Shown: positions 35,252 to 43,643 of the stretch, piece after piece | Layout of the letters: each line of letters begins with the position of its first letter | Numbering within the stretch: the stretch's first letter is position 1 | Source: Fibrobacterota bacterium | GTDB lineage: Bacteria > Fibrobacterota > Chitinivibrionia > Chitinivibrionales > Chitinispirillaceae | Length of the DNA: 64,000 nucleotides | Assembly: GCA_023436205.1 (NCBI GenBank) | Contig: JAEZKC010000117.1 | Location: forward strand, 1 to 64,000 | Direction: 5' to 3' | Position numbers and translations under genes: made by a program | Notes under the pieces: model-generated | What the model saw: only the letters and a program-made list of their open reading frames with translations | The model's database searches: none | Told to the model about the DNA's origin: nothing

Positions 35252-37432
35252 TCAGCGGTTTTTGAAATGCTCGGCAAGGTTATCCAACTGGCCCTTTGAG
35301 GGCTTAACTTTGGGAGCCTTGTTTCCGAGATTTTTCATGGAAAGTGATATTCGGCGCTTTTTAGTATCCACTTTCAGGATGCGAACGTCAACTCTGTCGC
35401 CTACAGAAACCACCTGTTCAGGAGTTTCAACGTATTCGTCGGCCAGCTGCGAAATGTGAATCAGTCCGTCGCAGACAGCATTGATGTTTACAAACACGCC
35501 AAACTGAGTGATATTGGTCACTCTTCCGGAGACAACCGAACCCTCTTTTATTTCAGCCAGTTTGAGCTTACGTTTTGTTTTCTGAGCCCCGAGATTTAAA
35601 TAACGCTGTGCAGCCAGAAGCTGATGTGCAAGCCTCTTCTCGACGTACAGCTGAATTTCATCATTTTCCGCATCAAATGAAAACACAACTTCAGGATTGC
35701 TGACGATAGTTTCGTGGGATACGGTTAACTGATCAACAATCTGCTCGACCAGTGCAAACATATCAGGATGAACTGTTGACTTGTCCAATAGATCATCAGC
35801 ATTGGGAAAAACAAGAAAACCTGATATATTTCTAAAGGCTGTCTCGGTCATTCCCTTTACCTTCAGCAAATCATTTTTACTGAGCATCGGTTCAGCAGAA
35901 TCGGCATCCTTTATTGCGCCAATAAGGTCCTTTGAAATTGAACGAAAATTTTCAATTGGCGAATCGGCAATTTCTTTTATATTCACACCCTTCACCAGCA
36001 TCGAATATTCCAGAATGCGAGAAACCAGATTTAGAAATTTTGATTCGGGAATGGTGTCCTGCAACGGATGTACTTTATAATAGGAAGTACCCAATTGCGG
36101 CAGAAGTGACATCGGCTGCAGCATAAGGATTCCCAATCCAAGCATTTCCCGAGTTTGCGGTTCGAGAATGGCAAACTGACGTTGCTGAAGGAATTCAGAC
36201 TGGGAAGGATTGGACTTATGGGCAGTTTTGAATTTTTTAATTTCAATGGGAAGATCTGAGCCCAGCACAAGCTGACTCATTGCAGATTCGGCAATTTCCG
36301 CCTTATCATTATCAACAATGACAATCTGACTTGGACGATGTCTCTGGAGAAACTGGCGAACGCGTTCACTTGTGAAAGCTTTCCCTTCCAGAGGCTTTTT
36401 CTCGCTTGTTGCCCCAAGAAGATCTCCATTGGCACTCACAGCCACAATATTGATATCTTTTTTACTGGAAGCATCAACTACAAAAACAGGACTCTTTGTC
36501 TGTTCCTCAGCGTAGGTTTTCTCCAGATCTCCAGTGATCTGTTTTATGGCCCACTCTTCAGCTTCATTTCGGAGACGCTCCTTGACATCACGTTCTACTG
36601 CGGGATGAAGGAGTCTGACCCACATATCATCTATTGTTTCACAGATAAGATCAAAGCTTGTGGAATCGGGGTTGATTATAAAATGATGCCGGAGCAGCTC
36701 TGTAATTCTGAAAAGCTGAACATTAAGTTTCAGTTTGATGGTCTTGGAGTCTTCAGCCATGAACAGACGAAGCAATTCCTCTTTTGAAAACTCGAGCACA
36801 GGCACAAGTTTACCAATGTAGGAGCTGTACTTTTCATCTTTTCTGTTCTTGGGCGATATTTCGAAAAAACCGTCATCATAGACAAACTCACGAGCCATGG
36901 CCCTTACAGTTTCATCATAGGCGAACTTCTCGGCCATGAAATCCTTCACAGCCTGCAGGACATCACCTGCATTTTTCAAAGAAGGATCTTTGCCCACGTA
37001 CCCTTCAGCCAATTCCTCAACGGATGCAGTCTCTTCGTTTTGAGACATTATTACTTCGGCGAGAGGTTCAATACCTTTTTTTGAAGCAAGCTGCCCTTTG
37101 CTGCGGGGATTGGGGCGAATAGGAATGAGCAGATCATCAAGCTCATAGGTGTTCTGGCTGTAGTTTATGCGTTTTTCTAAATCCCCGCTGAGCTTCTCTG
37201 CCTTTTTATAAGCATTGAGGACACGTTTCTTTTTTGCCTGCAGCTCTTCCATACCTGCAAGGAAATCAAAGATTTCCCAGATTACAGATATGCTGAGACT
37301 TGTGGCAAGAGTAGTACTGTACTCAGCCAGAAAATACGGAGTATCTCCCTTCTCATAGGCACTGCAGAGGATCTCCGCCTGAGCCTGAGTGAGGGCCCAC
37401 TTTTCGACAATTTGTTTTGAAAATTCTATCAT
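35252..37432 (-). CDS. tex: Tex-family RNA-binding transcription accessory protein
   Basis: This is a 726-aa cytoplasmic nucleic-acid-binding protein with Tex architecture: N-terminal helical domain, YqgF/RNase H-like fold in the middle (about 325-430, PVFVVDASSK), helix-hairpin-helix region (about 500-560, LLKVKGMTETAFRNISGFL), and a C-terminal S1 domain at about 630-702 (GSVVSGRVTNITQFGVFVNI). It is more divergent than classical Tex in the central region. Tex proteins affect transcription and are homologous to eukaryotic Spt6. A basic tail follows S1. The gene is single, with its own terminator. Confidence 0.85.
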   Translation of the reverse strand: MIEFSKQIVEKWALTQAQAEILCSAYEKGDTPYFLAEYSTTLATSLSISVIWEIFDFLAGMEELQAKKKRVLNAYKKAEKLSGDLEKRINYSQNTYELDDLLIPIRPNPRSKGQLASKKGIEPLAEVIMSQNEETASVEELAEGYVGKDPSLKNAGDVLQAVKDFMAEKFAYDETVRAMAREFVYDDGFFEISPKNRKDEKYSSYIGKLVPVLEFSKEELLRLFMAEDSKTIKLKLNVQLFRITELLRHHFIINPDSTSFDLICETIDDMWVRLLHPAVERDVKERLRNEAEEWAIKQITGDLEKTYAEEQTKSPVFVVDASSKKDINIVAVSANGDLLGATSEKKPLEGKAFTSERVRQFLQRHRPSQIVIVDNDKAEIAESAMSQLVLGSDLPIEIKKFKTAHKSNPSQSEFLQQRQFAILEPQTREMLGLGILMLQPMSLLPQLGTSYYKVHPLQDTIPESKFLNLVSRILEYSMLVKGVNIKEIADSPIENFRSISKDLIGAIKDADSAEPMLSKNDLLKVKGMTETAFRNISGFLVFPNADDLLDKSTVHPDMFALVEQIVDQLTVSHETIVSNPEVVFSFDAENDEIQLYVEKRLAHQLLAAQRYLNLGAQKTKRKLKLAEIKEGSVVSGRVTNITQFGVFVNINAVCDGLIHISQLADEYVETPEQVVSVGDRVDVRILKVDTKKRRISLSMKNLGNKAPKVKPSKGQLDNLAEHFKNR

Positions 37433-37523
37433 GAGGCTGTTTTTTGAGGGCGTTAAGGTATTAGGAATTTCTAAAGATAGAATATGGGGAACAACAAAAG
37501 CAATATAGATGAAAAGAAAGAAG

Positions 37524-37551
37524 CAAAAAAAGGACCTCCGGAGAGGTCCTT
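37524..37551 (-). terminator. Intrinsic terminator of the histone-like gene
   Basis: On the minus strand AAGGACCTC-TCCG-GAGGTCCTT is a perfect 9-bp stem with a tetraloop, followed by a run of T. It lies 22 bases after the histone-like gene stop. Confidence 0.92.
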
Positions 37552-37573
37552 CAGGAGAATAATCTGTATCAGG

Positions 37574-37873
37574 TTACTTCTTAGCCGACTTCTTTGCAGC
37601 AGTTTTCTTTGCCGGAGCCTTTTTGGCCACAGCTTTCTTGGCTACAACTTTCTTTGCGGGCGCCTTCTTTGCAACAGCTTTTGCCGGAGCCTTTTTGGCT
37701 ACTGCTTTTTTCGCAGGTGCCTTCTTGGTTACAGCTTTTTTCGCAGGAGCCTTCTTTGCGACAGCTTTCTTAGCAGGTGCCTTTTTGGCGGGGGCTTTCT
37801 TTGCCACAGCCTTTTTTGCCGGGGCCTTCTTGGCTACTGCCTTTTTTGCAGGTGCCTTCTTGGTTGGTGCCAC
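37574..37873 (-). CDS. Histone H1-like Lys/Ala/Pro repeat protein
   Basis: This is a 99-aa, extremely basic protein composed almost wholly of AKKAP and AKKAV pentapeptides, often paired as 10-residue units. It resembles the C-terminal tail of eukaryotic H1 and bacterial Hc1/Hc2 or AlgP-like proteins. It should bind DNA non-specifically and compact the nucleoid; this is inferred from composition. Translation starts at GTG, 7 bases after a near-perfect AAGGAGGT. It has its own strong promoter and terminator. Repeat number may vary between strains. The opposite strand carries two long shadow frames. Confidence 0.88.
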   Translation of the reverse strand: MAPTKKAPAKKAVAKKAPAKKAVAKKAPAKKAPAKKAVAKKAPAKKAVTKKAPAKKAVAKKAPAKAVAKKAPAKKVVAKKAVAKKAPAKKTAAKKSAKK

Positions 37874-38012
37874 TTCACGACCTCCTTAGATAGGAAAACG
37901 ATGCGTGTAAAAGAGAGGCATTAACAGAGGATAAACCGCTTCGACCGTTTTTGCCATGTTATCGGCTATCAAGGCTATTTCCGCGACTTGCTAAAACGGA
38001 AATACTGCTTAA

Positions 38013-38041
38013 ATATTATCCTTTACCCATTGCATTGTCAA
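38013..38041 (-). promoter_or_regulatory. Strong sigma-70-type promoter of the histone-like gene
   Basis: On the minus strand consensus TTGACA is followed after exactly 17 bases by TAATAT. Transcription would begin near 38006 and give a leader of about 130 bases before the GTG start. It sits just after the LOG-family gene stop. Confidence 0.65.
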
Positions 38042-38057
38042 TACAAAAATTCACTTT

Positions 38058-38729
38058 TCATACAAAATTCGGAGAAACCTCCTTGCTCATTGAGTACTGT
38101 TTGATCATTTCGATTGCTTCCTGAGGCTCATCGGTGATCTGCATGAGTGAAAGATCCGCATCAAGAATGTACTGATGATCAAGCATGGTGTTTTTCAACC
38201 AGTCAACAAGCCCCTGCCAGTAATCTTTTCCCATAAGAATGAGGGGAAGCGTAGCCACTTTCTGCGTCTGAACAAGAGTCAAAGTCTCAAACATCTCGTC
38301 AAGTGTACCATAGCCGCCCGGCATGATGATTACAGCGGAAGTGTATTTCAGAAACATCACTTTTCTGATGAAAAAGTGGCGAAAGTTGAGCATGGTTTTA
38401 ATGAACGGATTGGGAAGCTGTTCGAAGGGGAGCTGAATGTTAAGACCTATGGACTTCCCCCCTTCCTCACTGGCACCTTTATTTGCAGCCTCCATGATTC
38501 CAGGACCTCCACCGGTTATCACTCCGTAGCCTTCCCGAGCTGCAAGACTGGCAACATCAACTGCCATTTTGTAGTACTTGTGATTTTTCGGTGTCCTGGC
38601 GCTGCCGAAGATTGTCACGCAGGGCCCAGTTCTGGACAATGTCTCAAAACCCTCAACAAACTCAGCCATAATACGAAATATTCTCCAGGTGTCTTCATTC
38701 ATGGCAGCATAATTCTGATCAATAGGCAT
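38058..38729 (-). CDS. LOG-family (TIGR00730) Rossmann protein
   Basis: This is a 223-aa cytoplasmic protein of the LOG/lysine-decarboxylase-like family, whose characterised members are cytokinin riboside 5'-monophosphate (or general nucleotide) phosphoribohydrolases. The motifs GGGPGIMEAANKGA and PGGYGTLDEMFE are intact. The RBS is GAGGG. The natural substrate here is unknown. Confidence 0.9.
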   Translation of the reverse strand: MPIDQNYAAMNEDTWRIFRIMAEFVEGFETLSRTGPCVTIFGSARTPKNHKYYKMAVDVASLAAREGYGVITGGGPGIMEAANKGASEEGGKSIGLNIQLPFEQLPNPFIKTMLNFRHFFIRKVMFLKYTSAVIIMPGGYGTLDEMFETLTLVQTQKVATLPLILMGKDYWQGLVDWLKNTMLDHQYILDADLSLMQITDEPQEAIEMIKQYSMSKEVSPNFV

Positions 38730-38852
38730 ACATTCACCCTCTCTCTACTTTGTAAAATTGATAGCGCAAGATGTCTGACTGTTATTATAATTATATTATT
38801 ACCGTATACTAAAATCCAGTGTTCTTTACTTCTATCAGCTTAAAGAGGAATC

Positions 38853-39374
38853 ATGAAGACTGCATACGACATAGTTACATCGACATGCATCAAACTTGGG
38901 CTGCCGCGTCCGGACACCTTTATCACCGTCAATATAGAACGGCAGCAGCTTTCACTCTTCGGTCGGGAGATTGAGAAAAATTTTCCAGTCTCCACTTCCA
39001 GGTTTGGTACCGGCAGCGAGGAAGGATCATGCAAAACTCCTCCTGGACTGCATCGCATAGCACAGAAAATCGGTAATAATGCACCCCTTTGCTCCATCTT
39101 TCGAGATAGAATCAACACTGGAATAATCTGGAAACCGGGCATGGAAGAGGAGAACCAAATTCTTACTCGCATACTGCGTCTGGAGGGACTGGAACCGGGC
39201 AAAAACTCCGGTCCGGGAATAGATTCCTTTGAGCGCTATATTTACATTCACGGAACAAACAGAGAAGAAAAAATCGGCACCCCGAATTCTCACGGTTGTG
39301 TTTGCATGAAAAATGATGATATTGTAGAACTGTTCGACATTGTCCAGGAGGGCACCCTTGTTCATATCAGTTAA
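38853..39374 (+). CDS. YkuD-domain L,D-transpeptidase/carboxypeptidase without signal peptide
   Basis: This is a 173-aa YkuD enzyme. His133 (IHGT) and the nucleophile Cys149 in SHGCVCM are present, but the conserved Arg of SHGCxRM is Cys151. There is no signal peptide or membrane anchor, which is odd for a cell-wall cross-linker. It fits instead the cytoplasmic YkuD L,D-carboxypeptidases (ElsL-type) that trim recycled tetrapeptide muropeptides. The gene overlaps a MurC/Mpl-type ligase gene by 17 bases, which supports a peptidoglycan-recycling role. The RBS is GAGG. Confidence 0.85.
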   Translation: MKTAYDIVTSTCIKLGLPRPDTFITVNIERQQLSLFGREIEKNFPVSTSRFGTGSEEGSCKTPPGLHRIAQKIGNNAPLCSIFRDRINTGIIWKPGMEEENQILTRILRLEGLEPGKNSGPGIDSFERYIYIHGTNREEKIGTPNSHGCVCMKNDDIVELFDIVQEGTLVHIS

Positions 39375-40743
39375 TAACATACACTGCTCAAGTATTCACT
39401 TCACCGGCATTCTGGGAAGCGGTATGAGCGCAATCGCCCAATTCCTTGCATGGCAGGGTCTCAACATCAGCGGTTCTGATAGACTCACTGGCGCAGCGGA
39501 AACAGAAAAAATTAAAAACCACCTTATCGCCTGCGGATGCAAAATTTACCCTCAGGACGGAAGCGGAATTTCGGAGAGAACAGATGCTGTTTGTATATCC
39601 ACTGCCATTGAGGAAAGCAATCCCGATATTGCAGCTGCCCGCAAACTGGGAATTCCGGTTGCGCACCGGTCGGATGTGCTGGCTTCAATCGTGAAGAGCC
39701 GAAGAAGTATAGCCGTTGCAGGTACAAGCGGCAAATCAACGGTCACAGCCATGATTTTCGAACTTCTGTCCGCCTGCGGAATGTCCCCCTCGCTCGTAAG
39801 CGGCGCTGCACTGCGCAGACTTGAATGCAAGGGCCTTCTGGGCAATGCCTTTTATGGAGATTCGGACCTGCTGGTCATCGAGGCGGACGAAAGCGATGGA
39901 ACCCTGATAAAATATCACCCTCATTACAGTGTGATTTTGAACATATCCAAAGATCACAAATCCGAACAGGAAGTGCTGACAATGTTCAGTCAGCTGATCA
40001 GTCAGTCTCAGTGGTCGGCAATCAACTATGATGATCCCGGTCTTTCAGAACTTCAGGCATCCACAAGTTTCGGTTTCAGTGATAACGCCCGGTTCAGAGC
40101 TTCAGAATGCAACATTCATCCCCTGTCCAGCACCATAGCCATAGAAGGAATCGAATACAAGCTTCCTCTCCCCGGACAGCACAATGCATCCAACCTGCTT
40201 GCAGCTCTTTGCGTATGCAGCAATTTCGCGTGCAGTAAAGAAGCACTGGTAACTGGAGCAGCCTCCTACAAAGGAGTTGATCGCAGGTTTAATGTTTACC
40301 GTACCTCAAGCGGTATTAGTGTGGTAGACGATTTCGCCCACAATCCTGAAAAGATCCGAGCGGCGATCAAAGCAGCACAGAAGCTCTCCGATCATATCAC
40401 CGCCATTTACCAGCCACATGGATTCGGGCCCACCCGATTTCTGAAAAACGAATACGCCGAGGTATTCAGAACTGTACTGCGTCCCGGCGATTCACTTTAT
40501 CTTCTTCCCATTTACTATGCCGGCGGCTCGGCCGTAATGGATATACAGTCCGAAGATCTGATCAACCTAATGGGTGAGGTTTCCTTTGCAGCCTCGGTGG
40601 CAAAGAACAGAGAGGATGCTCTGACAAGGTTACGCGAGAGTACCCCTTCCGGGGGATGCGTTATTCTTATGGGAGCCAGAGACCCCTCCTTATCATCATT
40701 TGCCAAACAGATCGTGACTCTTTTCGGAGGCGAGGAAGCCTGA
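39358..40743 (+). CDS. Mur ligase (MurC/Mpl family), probable peptidoglycan recycling
   Basis: This is a Mur-ligase-family ATP-dependent amide-bond-forming enzyme of 461 aa. I start it at a TTG placed 6 bases after a perfect AGGAGG inside the upstream gene; a farther TTG at 39340 lacks a site. The N-terminal Rossmann domain is IHFTGILGSGMSAIAQ. The ATP loop is GTSGKST (about 122-128), where MurC and Mpl usually have GTHGKTT. The central EADESDG and the C-terminal DDFAHNPEKI and QPHGFGPTRFL follow. MurC adds L-Ala, while Mpl adds recycled tripeptide, to UDP-MurNAc. Overlap with a cytoplasmic YkuD enzyme favours an Mpl-like job, but sequence alone does not settle it. Confidence 0.85.
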   Translation: MFISVNNIHCSSIHFTGILGSGMSAIAQFLAWQGLNISGSDRLTGAAETEKIKNHLIACGCKIYPQDGSGISERTDAVCISTAIEESNPDIAAARKLGIPVAHRSDVLASIVKSRRSIAVAGTSGKSTVTAMIFELLSACGMSPSLVSGAALRRLECKGLLGNAFYGDSDLLVIEADESDGTLIKYHPHYSVILNISKDHKSEQEVLTMFSQLISQSQWSAINYDDPGLSELQASTSFGFSDNARFRASECNIHPLSSTIAIEGIEYKLPLPGQHNASNLLAALCVCSNFACSKEALVTGAASYKGVDRRFNVYRTSSGISVVDDFAHNPEKIRAAIKAAQKLSDHITAIYQPHGFGPTRFLKNEYAEVFRTVLRPGDSLYLLPIYYAGGSAVMDIQSEDLINLMGEVSFAASVAKNREDALTRLRESTPSGGCVILMGARDPSLSSFAKQIVTLFGGEEA

Positions 40744-40879
40744 ACTAAAGCTCGCCGATTCGCCCATAATGGCATGAACTATATTAGCTGTTCATTTTTC
40801 GGGATTTCGGCCGGATTTTCTGCACTTTCGGACTACAGCAGACCGGCCACACACCATATCCAAATTACAGGAACCATCT

Positions 40880-42679
40880 GTGATCAATTCCAATCTCATA
40901 CGGAACTTCTGCATTATAGCGCACATCGACCATGGAAAATCAACTCTCGCGGATCGATTTCTCGAATTGACCGGCACCATCAGTAAAGAAAAAATGCAGG
41001 CGCAGGTACTGGATGACATGGACCTTGAAAGGGAGAGAGGCATCACCATCAAGTCCCATCCAATCAGAATGAATTACAAGGCATCTGATGGCCAGTCATA
41101 TCAGTTCAACCTGATCGATACCCCGGGACATGTGGACTTCTCATACGAAGTATCACGCTCTCTCGCAGCCTGTGAAGGAGCAATTCTGGTGGTGGATGCC
41201 TCCCAGGGAATCGAAGCCCAGACTTTGACCAATATCTATCTCGCACTGGATGGTGATCTGACCATTATCCCTGTAATGAACAAAGTGGATCTTCCGTCGG
41301 CACGGCCGGAGGAGATCCGCCGTCAAATAAGTGATCTTCTGGGAGTTGATCCAGACACTATTCTCTCCTGCAGCGCCAAAACCGGGGAGGGCGTTGCGGC
41401 CATCCTCGAGCGAGTACTAGCGGAGGTTCCACCGCCTACCGGCAAGAACGATGAGCAGCTCAAGGCACTCATTTTCGATTCAATATTCGATTCTTTCCGG
41501 GGAGCAGTCGCCTATGTGCGAGTGTTTGAAGGCATGCTCAAGAAGGGCCAGTCCATTCGCTTTTTTGAAACCGGACGGGAATTCGAGGTGGATGAGGTCG
41601 GTTTTTTCCGCATGGGACGGGTCCCTATTAACGAGTTAAAAGCAGGTGAAGTCGGCTATGTTATTGCCAATATCAAAACGGTGTCCGATATCAGTATCGG
41701 GGACACGATCACCACCCGATTGAATGGTGCAAGTGAGCCGATTCCCGGTTATAGAGATGTAAAGCCGATGGTGTTCAGCGGCATTTACCCTGTAGACAAA
41801 GCAGATTATGAGGATTTGCGGACCGCGCTGGAAAAGCTTCAGCTTAATGACTCTTCCATCAGCTTTGAACCGGAAACATCCACTGCACTCGGGTTTGGAT
41901 TCCGGGCAGGGTTTCTGGGGTTGCTGCACATGGAAATTATTCAGGAACGACTGCTTCGGGAATACAATGTCAACATCATTACCACAGTGCCTAACGTAAA
42001 GTACGAAATTCATCTCAAAAGTGGCGGTATTGAGTATATCGACAGTCCGGCACGTCTTCCTTCACAGCAGGAAGTGGAATTCATTTCGGAGCCGTTATCA
42101 CGTCTGCAGGTAATAACCCCCACTGACTATGTGGGTTCAATCATGAAATTATGTGAGGAAAAGCGGGCCAAACTGGTGAATATGGAATATCTGGAGACCA
42201 CTCGAGTTTGCCTCAACTATCAAATGCCCCTTGCAGAGCTTATCATCGATTTTTTTGACCGGCTGAAGAGCTGTTCCAAAGGATATGCCTCCATGGACTA
42301 TGAATTTTCCGGTTATGAGAGGGATAATTTAATCAAACTGGACATCCTGATTAATGGTTCACCGGTAGATGCATTTTCAACTATCATTCATAAAGACAAG
42401 GCATTCACCTTCGGGCAGATGATCACTTCAAAACTCAAGGAACTGATCCCCCGTCAACAGTATGAAGTGGCCATTCAGGCAGCAATTGCCAACAAGGTAA
42501 TTGCCAGAACCACAGTAAAGCCCTACCGTAAAGACGTCACCGCCAAATGCTATGGAGGAGACATCAGTCGAAAGAGAAAACTTCTGGAGAAGCAGAAGGA
42601 GGGTAAGAAGCGTATGAAGCAAATCGGAAACATTGAAGTGCCGCAGGAAGCCTTCCTTGCAGTCTTAAGCCGGGAGTAG
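40880..42679 (+). CDS. lepA: Elongation factor 4 (LepA)
   Basis: LepA is a translational GTPase that helps ribosomes in initiation or stalled states. The product is 599 aa, full length, from a GTG start with AGGA upstream. G1 AHIDHGKST is at 14-22; DTPGHVDF and NKVD are conserved. The LepA-specific C-terminal domain with YGGDISRKRKLLEKQKEGKKRMK is intact. It opens a dense run of nine genes; the next gene begins one base after its stop. Confidence 0.97.
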   Translation: MINSNLIRNFCIIAHIDHGKSTLADRFLELTGTISKEKMQAQVLDDMDLERERGITIKSHPIRMNYKASDGQSYQFNLIDTPGHVDFSYEVSRSLAACEGAILVVDASQGIEAQTLTNIYLALDGDLTIIPVMNKVDLPSARPEEIRRQISDLLGVDPDTILSCSAKTGEGVAAILERVLAEVPPPTGKNDEQLKALIFDSIFDSFRGAVAYVRVFEGMLKKGQSIRFFETGREFEVDEVGFFRMGRVPINELKAGEVGYVIANIKTVSDISIGDTITTRLNGASEPIPGYRDVKPMVFSGIYPVDKADYEDLRTALEKLQLNDSSISFEPETSTALGFGFRAGFLGLLHMEIIQERLLREYNVNIITTVPNVKYEIHLKSGGIEYIDSPARLPSQQEVEFISEPLSRLQVITPTDYVGSIMKLCEEKRAKLVNMEYLETTRVCLNYQMPLAELIIDFFDRLKSCSKGYASMDYEFSGYERDNLIKLDILINGSPVDAFSTIIHKDKAFTFGQMITSKLKELIPRQQYEVAIQAAIANKVIARTTVKPYRKDVTAKCYGGDISRKRKLLEKQKEGKKRMKQIGNIEVPQEAFLAVLSRE

Positions 42680-42680
42680 A

Positions 42681-43631
42681 ATGGACAATCTGGAGAGAAG
42701 ACCACCGGCCGATCTGCGGCTTTCCATCTATAAAGGAGTCAAGCAGTTTCTACTGTTCGCCGGTGTTGGACTTCTGATAAAACTGACAGTGCTGGATTCT
42801 CTTGTAGTCAAGGGAATGCAGATGGCCCCTCAAGTCAGAGCAGGGGATCGAATTCTGACTTTCGGCACCCCTTATCTCCCTGGAATTTCCAACCTGTTTG
42901 TCAGGCCTCGCAGAGGCAAGCCTGTAGTATTCAAAACGCCGATAGAGGGAAAGACAGCGCTGCTCAGAACCGCTGCGGTATCGGGAGATACTGTATCTGT
43001 CAGCAACGGTCTTTTTTTCCTGGGAAACAGGCCCATGGTCGACCCATCATCGGCGCAAAATGATAATGTGCTCCCAGCAGATTATTCCCCCAGGGATTTC
43101 ATGGCCCCTTACAGGGTACCCGCACCCGGTGACTCGCTTAATCTGACCAAGTTACCTCTGCGTGATTTCTTTTTTACTTTTTCGGTTCTCAAACAGGAAA
43201 ATCCCGGTACTGCATACCAGCTTCAGACATCGCTAATAGTAGATGATACGCTAAGCAACAGTTATTTTATTAAAGATTTCTCGTTGTACAAAGGACGACT
43301 CGATTCGATTCCGGAGCAGTTTCGGAGAGATTGGTTTTTCTGGGACCGGCTCCAGGAATACCTCAGAATGACAATGAACGATGCCAACCCAGACTTGCAG
43401 TTCAGAGTTCTTGATCAAGACGGACAGGAAGTGAATGGATTCAGGGTAAAAAATCGTTATATATTCCTTTTGGGAGATAACTGGCAGAGATCTCTGGACT
43501 CCAGGTACTTTGGTCCGGTCAGAACAAATGCAGTAAAAGGAAGAGCGCTGATGACGTTATGGGGATTTGGAGCCGATTCCAATGGAAAAAGAAAACTGAA
43601 CTTTTCAAGATTCGGCAGGATTATTCACTGA
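42681..43631 (+). CDS. Signal peptidase I homologue lacking catalytic Ser and Lys
   Basis: This is a 316-aa protein of signal peptidase I (S26) fold. It has an N-terminal transmembrane helix (about 20-40) and a recognisable C-terminal FLLGDNWQRSLDSRYFGPV block. The box that normally reads GxSMxP reads GMQMAP, placing Gln47 at the nucleophile. The lysine of the KR-x(4)-GD box is Leu95 (ALLRTAAVSGD). Both members of the Ser-Lys dyad are therefore replaced, so peptidase activity is unlikely. A large insertion lies at about 110-250. Gene order after lepA is that of normal lepB, so this is probably a diverged paralogue. A working enzyme should exist elsewhere in the genome. Confidence 0.82.
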   Translation: MDNLERRPPADLRLSIYKGVKQFLLFAGVGLLIKLTVLDSLVVKGMQMAPQVRAGDRILTFGTPYLPGISNLFVRPRRGKPVVFKTPIEGKTALLRTAAVSGDTVSVSNGLFFLGNRPMVDPSSAQNDNVLPADYSPRDFMAPYRVPAPGDSLNLTKLPLRDFFFTFSVLKQENPGTAYQLQTSLIVDDTLSNSYFIKDFSLYKGRLDSIPEQFRRDWFFWDRLQEYLRMTMNDANPDLQFRVLDQDGQEVNGFRVKNRYIFLLGDNWQRSLDSRYFGPVRTNAVKGRALMTLWGFGADSNGKRKLNFSRFGRIIH

Positions 43632-43643
43632 AGCGGAAACTGT

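Noticed and set aside
37484..37924. 146-aa and 88-aa plus-strand frames rich in Leu/Cys/Phe or Ala/Phe
   Set aside because: They are antisense translations of the Lys-Ala-Pro repeat gene, which has its own promoter, RBS and terminator.
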